Positions 17,370-25,768 of a stretch of 35,681 nucleotides of DNA are shown one piece after another. Position numbers and translations under genes: made by a program. The notes below the pieces were generated by a model that searched no databases, was not told where the DNA came from, and worked only from the letters and a program-made list of their open reading frames with translations. The stretch covers positions 1-35,681 of the forward strand of contig JAFSLX010000059.1 in assembly GCA_017448185.1 (NCBI GenBank), read 5' to 3'. Origin of the DNA: Bacteroidales bacterium. GTDB taxonomy: Bacteria > Bacteroidota > Bacteroidia > Bacteroidales > P3. Position 1 is the first letter of the stretch; every line of letters starts with the position of its first letter.

Positions 17370-18650
17370 TTATTTAACTATAGATAGTTGTTTTGTGCCG
17401 AGGCCGAGCGGAGTGTCGACGGTCACGGTGTAGGTTCCTGCGGGCAGGGCCGAGAGGTCAAAATGCATCACGCTGCCCGTGGCCTTTTGGTCGTAAACCG
17501 AGCGCCCGTCGGCATCGCCAATGAAGACACGGGCTTCCATACCCTCGGGCAGGGTCAGCGAGAACTGTCCTGCGGTGGGGTTGGGATAGATTGAGAAGTC
17601 GACCGTCGGCAGGTTCCCGATGCCGATGTCGTTCGGGTTGGTGCTGCCAAGGTAGAACTCCACCCCCGGACTCCACGGGCTGTAGAGGGTCGAGTCGGGA
17701 TGGTAGGGGCAGTCGTGGTGGCACCCGCGGCGCAGGTGGGCGTTGTAGAATATGCCTGTGTCGAGACCCGTCCGTGTGTAGCAGGTGTCGTAGGTGAATA
17801 TGGGGTTCGCCGCATCGTCGCCGAATACAAGCTGATAGTACACGCTGTCGCCGGCATTGTCCCAGCAGAGCGTGGCGTAGTCCTGCCCCCGTTCAGCCAC
17901 CCTCAACCCGCCCACAGGATTGCAATACGGCCTGTCGGGCTGCAATATGGGGAAAACACCGCCCCAACAATTATGACAAATGGTAATAATCTGAGGATAA
18001 GGGTATCGTGTGTTTATGTAAAACATGGTTTGACTATTTTGCGGTGAAATATTTCTCATGTCATAGTATTTGCTCTGGAAATCAACCATGTATGGCACTA
18101 AGAAGGAATGGTTGTCATAAGAAAACTCAACATAGAATGTGTCCGCAACTTTATGGGGTGTGGAAAAGTACAATTCATAGCAAGGAAACACACTATGGAC
18201 GATTGTATCGTTAGTGTCAACCCATGTATAATTTGGATCATCTCTTTGATAATGGGTATAGGAAAAATAAGTTGTTGGATAGATGTCAGGAGACATCAGT
18301 ATAGAATCAATATATTGGAATTCAATGTTTTGCCAATCACTTGGGGTGGAGGCTGTAGCAAGATAAGCTTTGATGTCCATGGAGTCTGGAAATAAATGAT
18401 AGGCTTTGAGAAAGGCCGTGAAAGCAATTCCATAAACCGTGATAGAAGTATCTGTATGGTATTGTCCAATAAATTCACCTTTTTGATGCTTCCATTGGGG
18501 TATATCACAATCGATTACAAGAAGATGGGGAAAGTGGTTTGTGGGCATCAAATAAGGCCCATCCATTTGTGAGTCATATATCGTGTCCTGCGCCATAGAA
18601 CACGATGCCCCTATTATAAACAGAAATAAGAAGAGTATGTTTTTTTTCAT
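17370..18650 (-). CDS. Secreted protein with T9SS type A sorting domain
   Basis: 426 residues. Signal peptide (MKKNILFLFLFIIGASCSMAQ), then an unrecognised region to about residue 235 containing many Tyr, Asp and Thr residues. A fibronectin-III-like segment follows (about 240-345; VGGLRVAERGQDYATLCWDNAGDSVYYQLVF, then the cysteine-rich YDTCYTRTGLDTG and HLRRGCHHDCPYHPD). It ends in a type IX sorting domain (about 355-426; VDFSIYPNPTAGQFSLTL, LPAGTYTV). It would be exported by Sec, moved across the outer membrane by T9SS and attached to the surface or released. Base composition changes sharply near 17950: the C-terminal part is roughly 60% GC and the N-terminal part about 35-40%. Function is unknown. 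It lies nine bases downstream of the next secreted protein gene, so they are probably co-transcribed. Confidence 0.8.
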   Translation of the reverse strand: MKKNILFLFLFIIGASCSMAQDTIYDSQMDGPYLMPTNHFPHLLVIDCDIPQWKHQKGEFIGQYHTDTSITVYGIAFTAFLKAYHLFPDSMDIKAYLATASTPSDWQNIEFQYIDSILMSPDIYPTTYFSYTHYQRDDPNYTWVDTNDTIVHSVFPCYELYFSTPHKVADTFYVEFSYDNHSFLVPYMVDFQSKYYDMRNISPQNSQTMFYINTRYPYPQIITICHNCWGGVFPILQPDRPYCNPVGGLRVAERGQDYATLCWDNAGDSVYYQLVFGDDAANPIFTYDTCYTRTGLDTGIFYNAHLRRGCHHDCPYHPDSTLYSPWSPGVEFYLGSTNPNDIGIGNLPTVDFSIYPNPTAGQFSLTLPEGMEARVFIGDADGRSVYDQKATGSVMHFDLSALPAGTYTVTVDTPLGLGTKQLSIVK

Positions 18651-18659
18651 ATAAATGGA

Positions 18660-19529
18660 TTATTTGTTGGTTGATTCACAATTAGTAGTTGTAATGTTAG
18701 GTGTTACTGTTTGAGGGTCATTCTGTAAAATGGGAACCAAATAACCCGGTGCTTGGGGATTGTATAGTTGTCTTGGGGTCAGATTATTGATGATGGCAAT
18801 TTTTGTTGTCTCATCTTTTGGACACAAATTAATGGGAGGGATTGCGCTCGGAGCAGGTAGGGGACCAAATATGTCACGGTAAAGCCAGTACAGGCATCCT
18901 GTTCCGACAAAATGCCTTCCATCAAGTGCGCTCACCGATTGGTACCTTCGTTTTGATTCATCGTATAGTATATTGGTGGTATATCCAGTTTGGATATAGG
19001 GATATAGATGAACAAAGTTGGAGGTGAATCCACTTGTAGTTGCATAATCTTCAAGTTGAACAATTGATCTATCATCTTCCAAATACGCCATTTCATGCAC
19101 ATAACCTTTGTATGTTGCATTCATGTGTTGCGAGTTTGTGTTGGTTATATAGGAGCCTGAGATATCGAAAACGCGCAAGCGAAGGTAGTGGGTGTAGATT
19201 GTTGATACTTCTCCACGATAGGACACTGCAACTTCGTCGTCGGGCAACGATATGCAGAAAAGTTCAGGGTTTGATACAAACTTTGATTCGGGGAAAAGGT
19301 GCAAAGTGTCAATTATTCCGTAAAGTGGGTGATTGGGGTCACAACGTCTAAGGCACAGGTATGAATCGCCTGTTGTTAGGTCGTAGTATGAACCCACAGT
19401 GACCACATGCCGTCCGGTGTAGCAGATATCGCACAAATCTTCTTTCTCAAGATTTGCTGACGATTGCGCCTTTGCTCCGTTAATCATGCAAACCATGATG
19501 ATTAACGCTAATGTAAAAATGTTTTTCAT
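18660..19529 (-). CDS. Unknown secreted protein
   Basis: 289 residues. A clear signal peptide (MKNIFTLALIIMVCMINGAKAQ) is followed by a mature protein with several cysteines (EDLCDICYTGRHVV, CLRRCDPNHPLYG) and repeated beta-strand-like stretches such as RHVVTVGSYYDL and LDGRHFVGTGCLYWLY. These could be the blades of a propeller, but I do not recognise a family. There is no T9SS sorting domain, lipobox or membrane helix. The gene is AT-rich compared with the flanking core genes and is the first gene of a two-gene unit with the T9SS protein. A repeat copy and a probable promoter lie upstream. Confidence 0.7.
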   Translation of the reverse strand: MKNIFTLALIIMVCMINGAKAQSSANLEKEDLCDICYTGRHVVTVGSYYDLTTGDSYLCLRRCDPNHPLYGIIDTLHLFPESKFVSNPELFCISLPDDEVAVSYRGEVSTIYTHYLRLRVFDISGSYITNTNSQHMNATYKGYVHEMAYLEDDRSIVQLEDYATTSGFTSNFVHLYPYIQTGYTTNILYDESKRRYQSVSALDGRHFVGTGCLYWLYRDIFGPLPAPSAIPPINLCPKDETTKIAIINNLTPRQLYNPQAPGYLVPILQNDPQTVTPNITTTNCESTNK

Positions 19530-19589
19530 GATAATAACAATTTGGTATATAGTTATTTATCTTAATGGTTTCACGGTTGATTCATATTG

Positions 19590-19620
19590 CAAAGAAAAGG
19601 AAAATGTTCTAAAAATGCAA
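19590..19620 (-). promoter_or_regulatory. Probable promoter of the secreted-protein pair
   Basis: On the minus strand, TTG (19620-19618), 20 bases, then TTTCTTTG (19597-19590). This matches TAnnTTTG except for the second base. It gives a leader of about 60 bases. Confidence 0.4.
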
Positions 19621-19679
19621 GTTTTTTTTTTAAAACTTATGCACTGATACATAATGTTTCTGCATATCCGATAAAACTG

Positions 19680-19759
19680 TTGTTTGTTTGTTGTTTGTTT
19701 GTTGTTCGGTCGTTGTTCAGTCAAACACTGAACAACGACTGAACAACGACCGAACAACG
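19680..19759. repeat. Palindromic 11-bp-unit repeat, copy B
   Basis: Left arm: TTGTTTGTTTG twice, TTGTTCGGTCG, then TTGTTCAGT (19713-19721). Loop CAAAC (19722-19726). Right arm: ACTGAACAACG twice, then ACCGAACAACG ending at 19759. The innermost units pair perfectly and outer ones less well. The loop is in the opposite orientation to copies A and D. Confidence 0.92.
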
Positions 19760-19805
19760 AGAGGCCAACAGACGGTGGGATTGGGAAGAAAATGTATTTT
19801 TAACT

Positions 19806-19835
19806 TTTGCGGTTTCGAAAAAAGTCGTATCTTTG
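19806..19835 (+). promoter_or_regulatory. Promoter of guaA
   Basis: TTTG (19806-19809), 18 bases, then TATCTTTG (19828-19835). It ends 22 bases before the ATG at 19858 and shares TTGCGGTTTCG and CGTATCTTTGCA, at the same spacing, with the bamD promoter. Confidence 0.88.
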
Positions 19836-19857
19836 CATTTTAAATATAAGTAAAAAA

Positions 19858-21384
19858 ATGGATACGATTATTATCTTAGATTTTGGCTCTCAATACACTC
19901 AGCTGATTGCCCGTAAGATTCGCGAGCAGAATGTCTACTGCGAGATTCATCCTTTCGATAAGATTCCTGCCCTCACGTCGGACGTGAAGGGTGTTGTTTT
20001 TTCGGGCAGCCCCTATAGCTGCAACGCCGCCGATGCTCCTGTGCCTCAGATGGAAGGCATCAAGGGCAAGCTGCCGCTGCTGGCGGTGTGCTACGGCGCA
20101 CAGTACCTGGCCAAGTGGGGCGGCGGACGCGTGCAGCAGTCGAAGATTCGCGAGTACGGCCGCGCCAACCTGAGTTTTATCGACAGCTCGAACCCGTTGA
20201 TGAAGGGGGTGCCGGTGGGCAGTCAGGTGTGGATGAGCCATGGCGACACCATCGAGGAGGTGCCCTCCGGTTACAAGACCATCTGCTCGACCGAGAATGT
20301 GAAGTATGCCGGTTACCAGATTGAGGGTGAGCAGACTTATGCCATCCAGTTCCATCCCGAGGTTCACCATTCGACAGACGGCAACACGCTGCTGCGCAAC
20401 TTTGTGGTCGACATCTGCGGCTGCCGTCAGGATTGGACCCCAGAGAGTTTTATCGAGACCACGGTGGCTGAGCTCAAGGCCAAGGTGGGCAGCGACAAGG
20501 TGGTGCTGGGTTTGAGCGGCGGTGTGGATTCGACCGTGGCCGCAGTGCTGCTGAACCGCGCCATCGGCCACCAGCTGCACTGCATCTTCGTCGACAACGG
20601 CTTGCTGCGCAAGAACGAGTTCGAGAGCGTGCTCGAGAGCTATAAGGATATGGGCCTCAATGTGAAGGGTGTCGATGCCAAGCAGCGTTTCTATGATGTG
20701 CTGGCCGGCGTGAAGGACCCCGAGAAGAAGCGCAAGGGTATCGGCAAGACGTTTATCGACGTGTTCGATGCCGAGGCCAAGCTTATTACCGATGCCAAGT
20801 GGCTCGGTCAGGGCACGATTTATCCCGATGTGATTGAGAGCTCGAGCGTTAAAGGCCCCAGCCAGACTATCAAAAGTCACCATAATGTGGGTGGCTTGCC
20901 CGACTATATGAAACTGAAACTGGTCGAGCCGCTGCGTTCGCTGTTCAAGGACGAGGTGCGTCGCGTGGGTCGCCAGTTGGGTATCAAGGATGAGCTGATA
21001 GGACGTCATCCTTTCCCGGGTCCTGGTCTGGCAATCAGAATATTGAGCGATGTGACACCCGAGAAGGTGCGCATTCTGCAGGAGGTGGATCACATCTTTA
21101 TCCAGGGTTTGCGTGATGCAGGCCTTTACGACAAAGTGTGGCAGGCTGGCGCGATGCTGCTTCCGGTGCAGAGTGTGGGCGTGATGGGCGACGAGCGCAC
21201 CTATGAGAGCGTGGTGGCGCTACGCGCTGTGGAGAGCGTCGATGGCATGACCGCCGACTGGAGCCACCTGCCCTACGACTTCATGGCCAAGATATCGAAC
21301 GAGATTATCAACCGTGTGAAGGGTGTGAACCGTGTATGTTACGACATCAGCTCCAAGCCGCCCGCAACTATCGAATGGGAGTAA
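19858..21384 (+). CDS. guaA: GMP synthase (glutamine-hydrolysing)
   Basis: 508 residues. The N-terminal class I glutamine amidotransferase has nucleophile C78 (LLAVCYGAQ) and partners H166 and E168 (QFHPEVH). The ATP-pyrophosphatase domain has the PP-loop SGGVDS at 220-225. The C-terminal dimerisation domain includes [13 protein letters not shown] and ends KPPATIEWE, as expected. It converts XMP to GMP using glutamine and ATP in the cytoplasm. The start at 19858 follows an A-rich leader; upstream codons in the open frame overlap the promoter. Codon use is strongly biased toward G/C third positions, which leaves a long antisense open frame. Confidence 0.98.
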   Translation: MDTIIILDFGSQYTQLIARKIREQNVYCEIHPFDKIPALTSDVKGVVFSGSPYSCNAADAPVPQMEGIKGKLPLLAVCYGAQYLAKWGGGRVQQSKIREYGRANLSFIDSSNPLMKGVPVGSQVWMSHGDTIEEVPSGYKTICSTENVKYAGYQIEGEQTYAIQFHPEVHHSTDGNTLLRNFVVDICGCRQDWTPESFIETTVAELKAKVGSDKVVLGLSGGVDSTVAAVLLNRAIGHQLHCIFVDNGLLRKNEFESVLESYKDMGLNVKGVDAKQRFYDVLAGVKDPEKKRKGIGKTFIDVFDAEAKLITDAKWLGQGTIYPDVIESSSVKGPSQTIKSHHNVGGLPDYMKLKLVEPLRSLFKDEVRRVGRQLGIKDELIGRHPFPGPGLAIRILSDVTPEKVRILQEVDHIFIQGLRDAGLYDKVWQAGAMLLPVQSVGVMGDERTYESVVALRAVESVDGMTADWSHLPYDFMAKISNEIINRVKGVNRVCYDISSKPPATIEWE

Positions 21385-21437
21385 TCCAAACCGAGGGGTG
21401 ATGGATGAGCGATGAGAAATAACGAATATCTACGAAA

Positions 21438-22973
21438 ATGAAAATCAATAAGGTAATAACAAGGGTTATGTTGGTGGCGGTGATTTTCACCTTTCACTTT
21501 TCACCTCTCACTTTGAGAGCTCAAGCTCCTGGCACCACGCCGGTGAAGGTGAGCCATGAGATGCAGATGCTGCATGGACGCAAGTATTATGTGCATATCG
21601 TTGAGAAAGGGCAGACCGTCTATTCCATCGCCAAGGCCTACAAGGTGGAGGCTTACGATGCGGTGACACATGTGGACATTCATTTTATGCACCCGGGCGA
21701 CACGGTGTGGCTGCCAGCCCGTGGACAGTTCTCGTCGGCTGCCGAGGAGATTGCCCGTCAGGAGGCCGATGCGGCACAGCCGGTGGCTCCAGTCGAGACT
21801 GCTGCCACCGAGACCGTTCCTGCCACGGTGACCACTCCCGCTACGCAGCGTGTGGCCCCGTTGGTGCGCAAACCGGCATCCACTATCAAGGTGGCATTGC
21901 TGATGCCGCTTTATCTCAAGCAGATAGACGAGATTTCCACCTCGAAGTTCGACATCGAGCAACGTGGCAAGAAGAGCTACCGTCAGTTTGAGTTCATCGA
22001 GTTCTACGAAGGCATTATGCTCGCTCTCGACGAGCTTGACAAGCAGGGTATCTCTGTGGAACTGAACGTGGTGGATGTGTCGGAAAACAGTTCGCAGGCG
22101 GTCGAGACCGCTTTTATCAGCCATCGCGTGACGCAATCGGATTTTATCGTGGCGTTGCTGTTCCGCGAGTCGTTCGACAAGGCTGCCGAACTGGCGCAAC
22201 AGGCCGGGGTTTATATCGTCAACCCCATGGCCACCCGCAGCGAACTCTGTTCCACCAATCCCTACATGGTGAAGATTCAGCCTTCGGTTGCCGGTCAGGT
22301 GGAAATTATGCTGAAGAATATGAAGGTGGAACGCCCTGATGCCCACCTGTATATCATACATTCGAACGCCAAGGCCGAGAAACCTATGCTTGAAGAACTG
22401 AAACGCCAGCTCGACGGTCGCAAGGATATCCGCTACACGATTTTCAACTGGTCGCAGAACGCCAAGCTTGCCGCTACCCTCAAGACTACGCCGAATTGCA
22501 ATGTGGTCAGCATCTACGACCAGGGACGCGACAATAACCGCGTCTTTGTGAGCAACTTGCTCAATCGTTTGTCGGCATTCAAGAACAATCCTCCGACACT
22601 CTATTCGTTCTCCGACTGGACGCGCGACTATAGTGACATCGACTTTTCACAGCTGCAGCACCTTAACTACCACACCTTCTACAGTTCGTGGGATATGACC
22701 AATCAGGTGCATGTCGATTTCCTGAAGGCTTTCCGTTCGAAGTTCGCCTCTGAACCTACCAGCCAGTTGGCTGCTAACGGATACGACCTGATGCTATACA
22801 TTGTCAGCAGTCTTAAACGCCGTGGTACCGACTTCTGGACCACCCCGACCAATACGCTGCCGTCGCTCATCAATCCGCTGCATCTAAACCAGAGCGGTAT
22901 GGGATTGGAGAACGACCGTTCCCAACTCTATCGTCTCGACTCGCTCCGCTTCGTGCCAGCTTCGCTCAAATAG
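21438..22973 (+). CDS. LysM domain and periplasmic-binding-protein (PBP1-like) fusion
   Basis: 511 residues. Signal peptide (basic start, VMLVAVIFTFHFSPLTLRAQ), then a LysM domain at about 45-95 (YVHIVEKGQTVYSIAKAYKV, MHPGDTVWLP). An Ala/Thr/Pro-rich linker (about 100-148) leads to a type I periplasmic-binding-protein domain (about 150-500; TIKVALLMPLYL, EFYEGIMLALDEL, NPMATRSELCSTNPYMVKIQPS). Family knowledge: the LysM part binds peptidoglycan, while the binding fold resembles amino-acid-type ABC substrate receptors. No transporter genes are nearby, so a role as a wall-associated sensor or scaffold is only a guess. It lies 53 bases after guaA and 10 before lpxC. Confidence 0.88.
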   Translation: MKINKVITRVMLVAVIFTFHFSPLTLRAQAPGTTPVKVSHEMQMLHGRKYYVHIVEKGQTVYSIAKAYKVEAYDAVTHVDIHFMHPGDTVWLPARGQFSSAAEEIARQEADAAQPVAPVETAATETVPATVTTPATQRVAPLVRKPASTIKVALLMPLYLKQIDEISTSKFDIEQRGKKSYRQFEFIEFYEGIMLALDELDKQGISVELNVVDVSENSSQAVETAFISHRVTQSDFIVALLFRESFDKAAELAQQAGVYIVNPMATRSELCSTNPYMVKIQPSVAGQVEIMLKNMKVERPDAHLYIIHSNAKAEKPMLEELKRQLDGRKDIRYTIFNWSQNAKLAATLKTTPNCNVVSIYDQGRDNNRVFVSNLLNRLSAFKNNPPTLYSFSDWTRDYSDIDFSQLQHLNYHTFYSSWDMTNQVHVDFLKAFRSKFASEPTSQLAANGYDLMLYIVSSLKRRGTDFWTTPTNTLPSLINPLHLNQSGMGLENDRSQLYRLDSLRFVPASLK

Positions 22974-22983
22974 CTTCTGCTTA

Positions 22984-23913
22984 ATGGATTATCAGCACAC
23001 TATCAATAAAGAATTCCGCGTGACAGGCCCTGGCTTGCATACAGGCCGCACGGTGACTGTTACCCTCAAACCTGCCCCCGAGGATTTTGGCATTGCCTTC
23101 CGTCGCACCGACCGCAACAATATCGTCACCCAGCTGGCCAAGGCTGACCTTGTGGGTGAGACTTCGCGAGGCACGACCCTCGGCTCTGGCCGGCATACGA
23201 TTGCCACGATTGAACACCTGATGTCAGCGCTGCATGGCATGCAGGTCGACAATGTGATTGTTGAGCTTGATGGTGGCGAGGTGCCCATCCTTGACGGTTC
23301 GGCACGTCCGTGGCTGTTGCAGCTCTTCCGTGTGGGACTGCTTCAGCAGCAGGCGCTTCGCAAAAGTTACACTATTCCAGAACTGTTGCATTTTGAATTT
23401 GCTCCAACAGGTTCGGTATTTGATGTCGAACCCTGCGACCATTTTGCGGTGCATTGTGAAATAGACTTCCCCAACAGTGTTATTGGCCATCAGGAAGCTG
23501 ATATGAACGACCTGTCGGAATATGCCGCCAGCATTGCCCCCTGTCGCACTTTCGTATTCCTGCACGAAATCGAGCCTTTGCTACACCTCAACCTCATCAA
23601 AGGCGGCAGTCTGGACAATGCGCTGGTGTTTGTCAATAAGGAACTCACCTCGCGTCAACTGAAAAGGTTGGGCAAAACATTTAACAAGGATGTCAATCAG
23701 TTCAAGGTACACGACGGTGTGCTTAACACTACCGACCCCTATTTCCCCAACGAACCGGCGCGCCACAAGTTGCTTGACTTTGTGGGCGATGTGCGGTTGG
23801 TGAATATCATGCTCAATGCCAAATTCAACATCTACAAGCCAGGCCACAAAGCAAATAATGCTTTTGCACGCTTCCTGATGGATTATATAAACAACAACCC
23901 TCAAACAGAATAA
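22984..23913 (+). CDS. lpxC: UDP-3-O-acyl-N-acetylglucosamine deacetylase (stand-alone LpxC)
   Basis: 309 residues. GPGLHTG (15-21), TIEHLMSALHG with zinc ligand H78, KGGSLDNALVF, and HKLLDFVGD with the other His and Asp ligands are all present, so the enzyme should be active. It performs the committed step of lipid A synthesis. In most Bacteroidota LpxC is fused to FabZ in one protein of about 460 residues. Here the reading frame stops after NNNPQTE and lpxA begins 13 bases later, so no FabZ part is present. It probably forms an operon with lpxA and the LysM gene upstream. Confidence 0.95.
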   Translation: MDYQHTINKEFRVTGPGLHTGRTVTVTLKPAPEDFGIAFRRTDRNNIVTQLAKADLVGETSRGTTLGSGRHTIATIEHLMSALHGMQVDNVIVELDGGEVPILDGSARPWLLQLFRVGLLQQQALRKSYTIPELLHFEFAPTGSVFDVEPCDHFAVHCEIDFPNSVIGHQEADMNDLSEYAASIAPCRTFVFLHEIEPLLHLNLIKGGSLDNALVFVNKELTSRQLKRLGKTFNKDVNQFKVHDGVLNTTDPYFPNEPARHKLLDFVGDVRLVNIMLNAKFNIYKPGHKANNAFARFLMDYINNNPQTE

Positions 23914-23926
23914 TATACATTAAAAA

Positions 23927-24715
23927 ATGACTCTATACGACCTTCACCCCAACGCCAAGATTGGACAGAATGTAACCATTTCCAACTTCACTACTATATG
24001 CGACGATGTCGAAATCGGTGATAATACTTGGATAGGCCCCAATGTAACTATCTTTCCCGGTGCCCGTATCGGCAAGAACTGCCGTATCTTTCCCGGAGCT
24101 GTGATTGCCGCGGTGCCACAGGACCTCAAGTTTGCCGGTGAGTATACCACTGTTGAGATTGGCGATAACAATACCATTCGCGAGTGTTGCACTATTAACC
24201 GTGGCACAGCCGCCAGCGGCAAGACGGTTATTGGCAACGGCAATCTGCTGATGGCCTACGTGCATGTGGCTCACGACTGTGTGGTGGGCGACAATTGTGT
24301 GTTGGCCAACAACGCCACGCTGGCTGGCCATATCATCATGGGAGACTATGTTATTCTCGGAGGCAAGACCGCCTGCCTACAGTTTATCCATATCGGTTCA
24401 CATGTCATCACCCAAGGCGGTGCATTGATTGACAAAGATATACCGCCTTTTGTCAAGGCGGCACGCTATCCGATACAGTATTGCGGTGTGAATAGCCTCG
24501 GTCTGCAGCGCCGTGGATTTTCGCAAGAAAGCATCAACCGCATCAGCGACATCTACCGTTACATATTTGTCAAAGGATTGAACGTCACCGATGCCGTCGA
24601 GCAGGTTAAGGAACGCTATGGTACTACCGACGAGGGCAAGCAAATTCTGGCTTTCATTGGCAATGCCAACACTGGCTTGCTAAGTGGTTACAAGAGCGTG
24701 AGAAAGAGCGAATAA
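23927..24715 (+). CDS. lpxA: Acyl-ACP--UDP-N-acetylglucosamine O-acyltransferase
   Basis: 262 residues. The left-handed beta-helix hexapeptide pattern runs through the first 180 residues (IGDNTWIGPNVTIFPGARIGKNC). The catalytic His is H116 in YVHVAHDCVVG. A C-terminal helical domain follows (GLQRRGFSQESINRISDIYRYIF). It carries out the first step of lipid A synthesis. It starts 13 bases after lpxC and converges with the thioesterase gene downstream. Confidence 0.97.
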   Translation: MTLYDLHPNAKIGQNVTISNFTTICDDVEIGDNTWIGPNVTIFPGARIGKNCRIFPGAVIAAVPQDLKFAGEYTTVEIGDNNTIRECCTINRGTAASGKTVIGNGNLLMAYVHVAHDCVVGDNCVLANNATLAGHIIMGDYVILGGKTACLQFIHIGSHVITQGGALIDKDIPPFVKAARYPIQYCGVNSLGLQRRGFSQESINRISDIYRYIFVKGLNVTDAVEQVKERYGTTDEGKQILAFIGNANTGLLSGYKSVRKSE

Positions 24716-24723
24716 ACTGAAGT

Positions 24724-25134
24724 TTATACCTGAATCATTGTGGTCTCGACAACGGCAATGTTTTTGCCGTTGTCGGGACTTTCAATTATGGTCTGAAAAA
24801 GGGAAGTGGAGCGTCCGAGTTTGAGCGGTTGACAGATGGCCCGTAAGAATTCTCCTGATGCGGGAGCAAGGTAATGGATGTTGGAGTCGAGCGACACCCA
24901 ATGCAGGTCGCCGCTTTCAATGCAGGCACTGTTGGCTGCAATGGCTGCAGCGAAATCGGCCAAGGTAAACAGCACTCCACCCATCACTACTCCACGTGCG
25001 TTGCGGTGTTGTGGTCCGAGGCGAAGGGTGCATGTCGCGTTGTGCTCACCGACGGCTGTGATGTCGATGCCGGTTAGTTCGGTGGCAAAACGGTCGTCGG
25101 CAAATATTTGACGTGCTTTCTCGGTTAATTCCAT
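24724..25134 (-). CDS. PaaI-family hotdog thioesterase
   Basis: 136 residues. NARGVVMGGVLFTLADFAAAIAAN is the PaaI/YdiI hotdog signature, with the helix following the glycine pair. WVSLDSNIHYLAPASGEFLRAIC is the next core strand. It probably hydrolyses acyl-CoA thioesters; the substrate is unknown. It is the last gene of the BlaI-led run, seven bases after the outer membrane protein gene. Its 3' end contains a long perfect-looking inverted repeat (24743-24779). Confidence 0.87.
   Translation of the reverse strand: MELTEKARQIFADDRFATELTGIDITAVGEHNATCTLRLGPQHRNARGVVMGGVLFTLADFAAAIAANSACIESGDLHWVSLDSNIHYLAPASGEFLRAICQPLKLGRSTSLFQTIIESPDNGKNIAVVETTMIQV
24743..24779. other. Strong hairpin inside the 3' end of the PaaI gene
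   Basis: A 16-bp stem (24743-24758 with 24764-24779; core GACAACGGCAA / TTGCCGTTGTC) with one G-T pair and loop TGTTT. It lies 28 bases past the lpxA stop, on the opposite strand's coding sequence. No T tract follows on either strand, so it is not a textbook terminator. Confidence 0.75.
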
Positions 25135-25141
25135 GCTATGG

Positions 25142-25768
25142 TCAGAATTGGTAGAACAAGCCGATGGTCAGCAGACGGCTGAAAGCTCCTTTGTTATCAC
25201 GCCAAATACGGTAGGTGCCGGTTGCGTTCTCTTTGGTGATACTGAGCATTGAGTTCTGGTAACGTCCTTCGATGCCGAGGTGATTGCCAAAACGGTAGCG
25301 TATCGAGGCAGTCAACGGCAGCAAGTCGAAGCGCTTGAAATTGTCGGTGCTGGATTGGTCAATGACATCGCCGGGGCTGGTTACCTTGGCGTTCGCCAAT
25401 ATGCCAGGTGCCACACCTCCAGCTATGCGCAGGTGGTTGTCCAGGGCATTGTACGACAGCATTATTGGTATCTCGATATAGTTGGCCATCAATGTGCGGT
25501 CCGAGGCTTCGATGTACGAGCCTTTGTGGGTATAGGCAAGTTCGACTACCATCCGCCACGGTGAATTGATGTCTGCCGTCAAAGAGAATGAAGTGCCCAC
25601 TCCGGCACGCACTCCAAGGTGGTTGTAACTGCCGGCTCCGTCACCGTCAATCTGGCACATGTTCATTCCTCCGAAAACTGAGGCGTCGAAACGGCCTTGG
25701 GCTTGTGAGATTGAGAATTGACAAGTGACAAGCGAGATTATTGCTGCAATAAAGAGTGTCTTTTTCAT
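25142..25768 (-). CDS. PorT-like outer membrane beta-barrel protein
   Basis: 208 residues. Signal peptide MKKTLFIAAIISLVTCQFSISQAQ, then a small barrel with alternating strands (RFDASVFGGMNMCQIDGDG, WRMVVELAYTHKGSY, LLPLTASIRYRFG) ending in the aromatic-rich LLTIGLFYQF expected at an outer membrane barrel terminus. This is the outer-membrane beta-barrel/PorT family, with no assigned specific function. The ATG at 25768 overlaps the stop of the HAD gene (ATGA), which fixes the start even though the frame is open further upstream. Confidence 0.85.
   Translation of the reverse strand: MKKTLFIAAIISLVTCQFSISQAQGRFDASVFGGMNMCQIDGDGAGSYNHLGVRAGVGTSFSLTADINSPWRMVVELAYTHKGSYIEASDRTLMANYIEIPIMLSYNALDNHLRIAGGVAPGILANAKVTSPGDVIDQSSTDNFKRFDLLPLTASIRYRFGNHLGIEGRYQNSMLSITKENATGTYRIWRDNKGAFSRLLTIGLFYQF

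Larger units (their letters stand above)
19530..19857. other. Intergenic region between the secreted protein gene and guaA
   Basis: A 328-base divergent intergenic region without a credible gene. It contains the probable minus-strand promoter (19590-19620), an A/T-rich block with a T10 run near 19621-19632, repeat copy B (19680-19759), and the guaA promoter (19806-19835). Confidence 0.8.

Noticed and set aside
19557-19757. Short frames reading through the palindromic repeats (RCSVVVQ-type peptides)
   Set aside because: An 11-base unit without stops on one strand gives open frames automatically. The same peptide appears at each copy with no start signal and unrelated flanks.
19876-21093. 405-codon antisense frame within guaA
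   Set aside because: It lies wholly inside a confirmed guaA gene, and its composition is typical of an antisense shadow.
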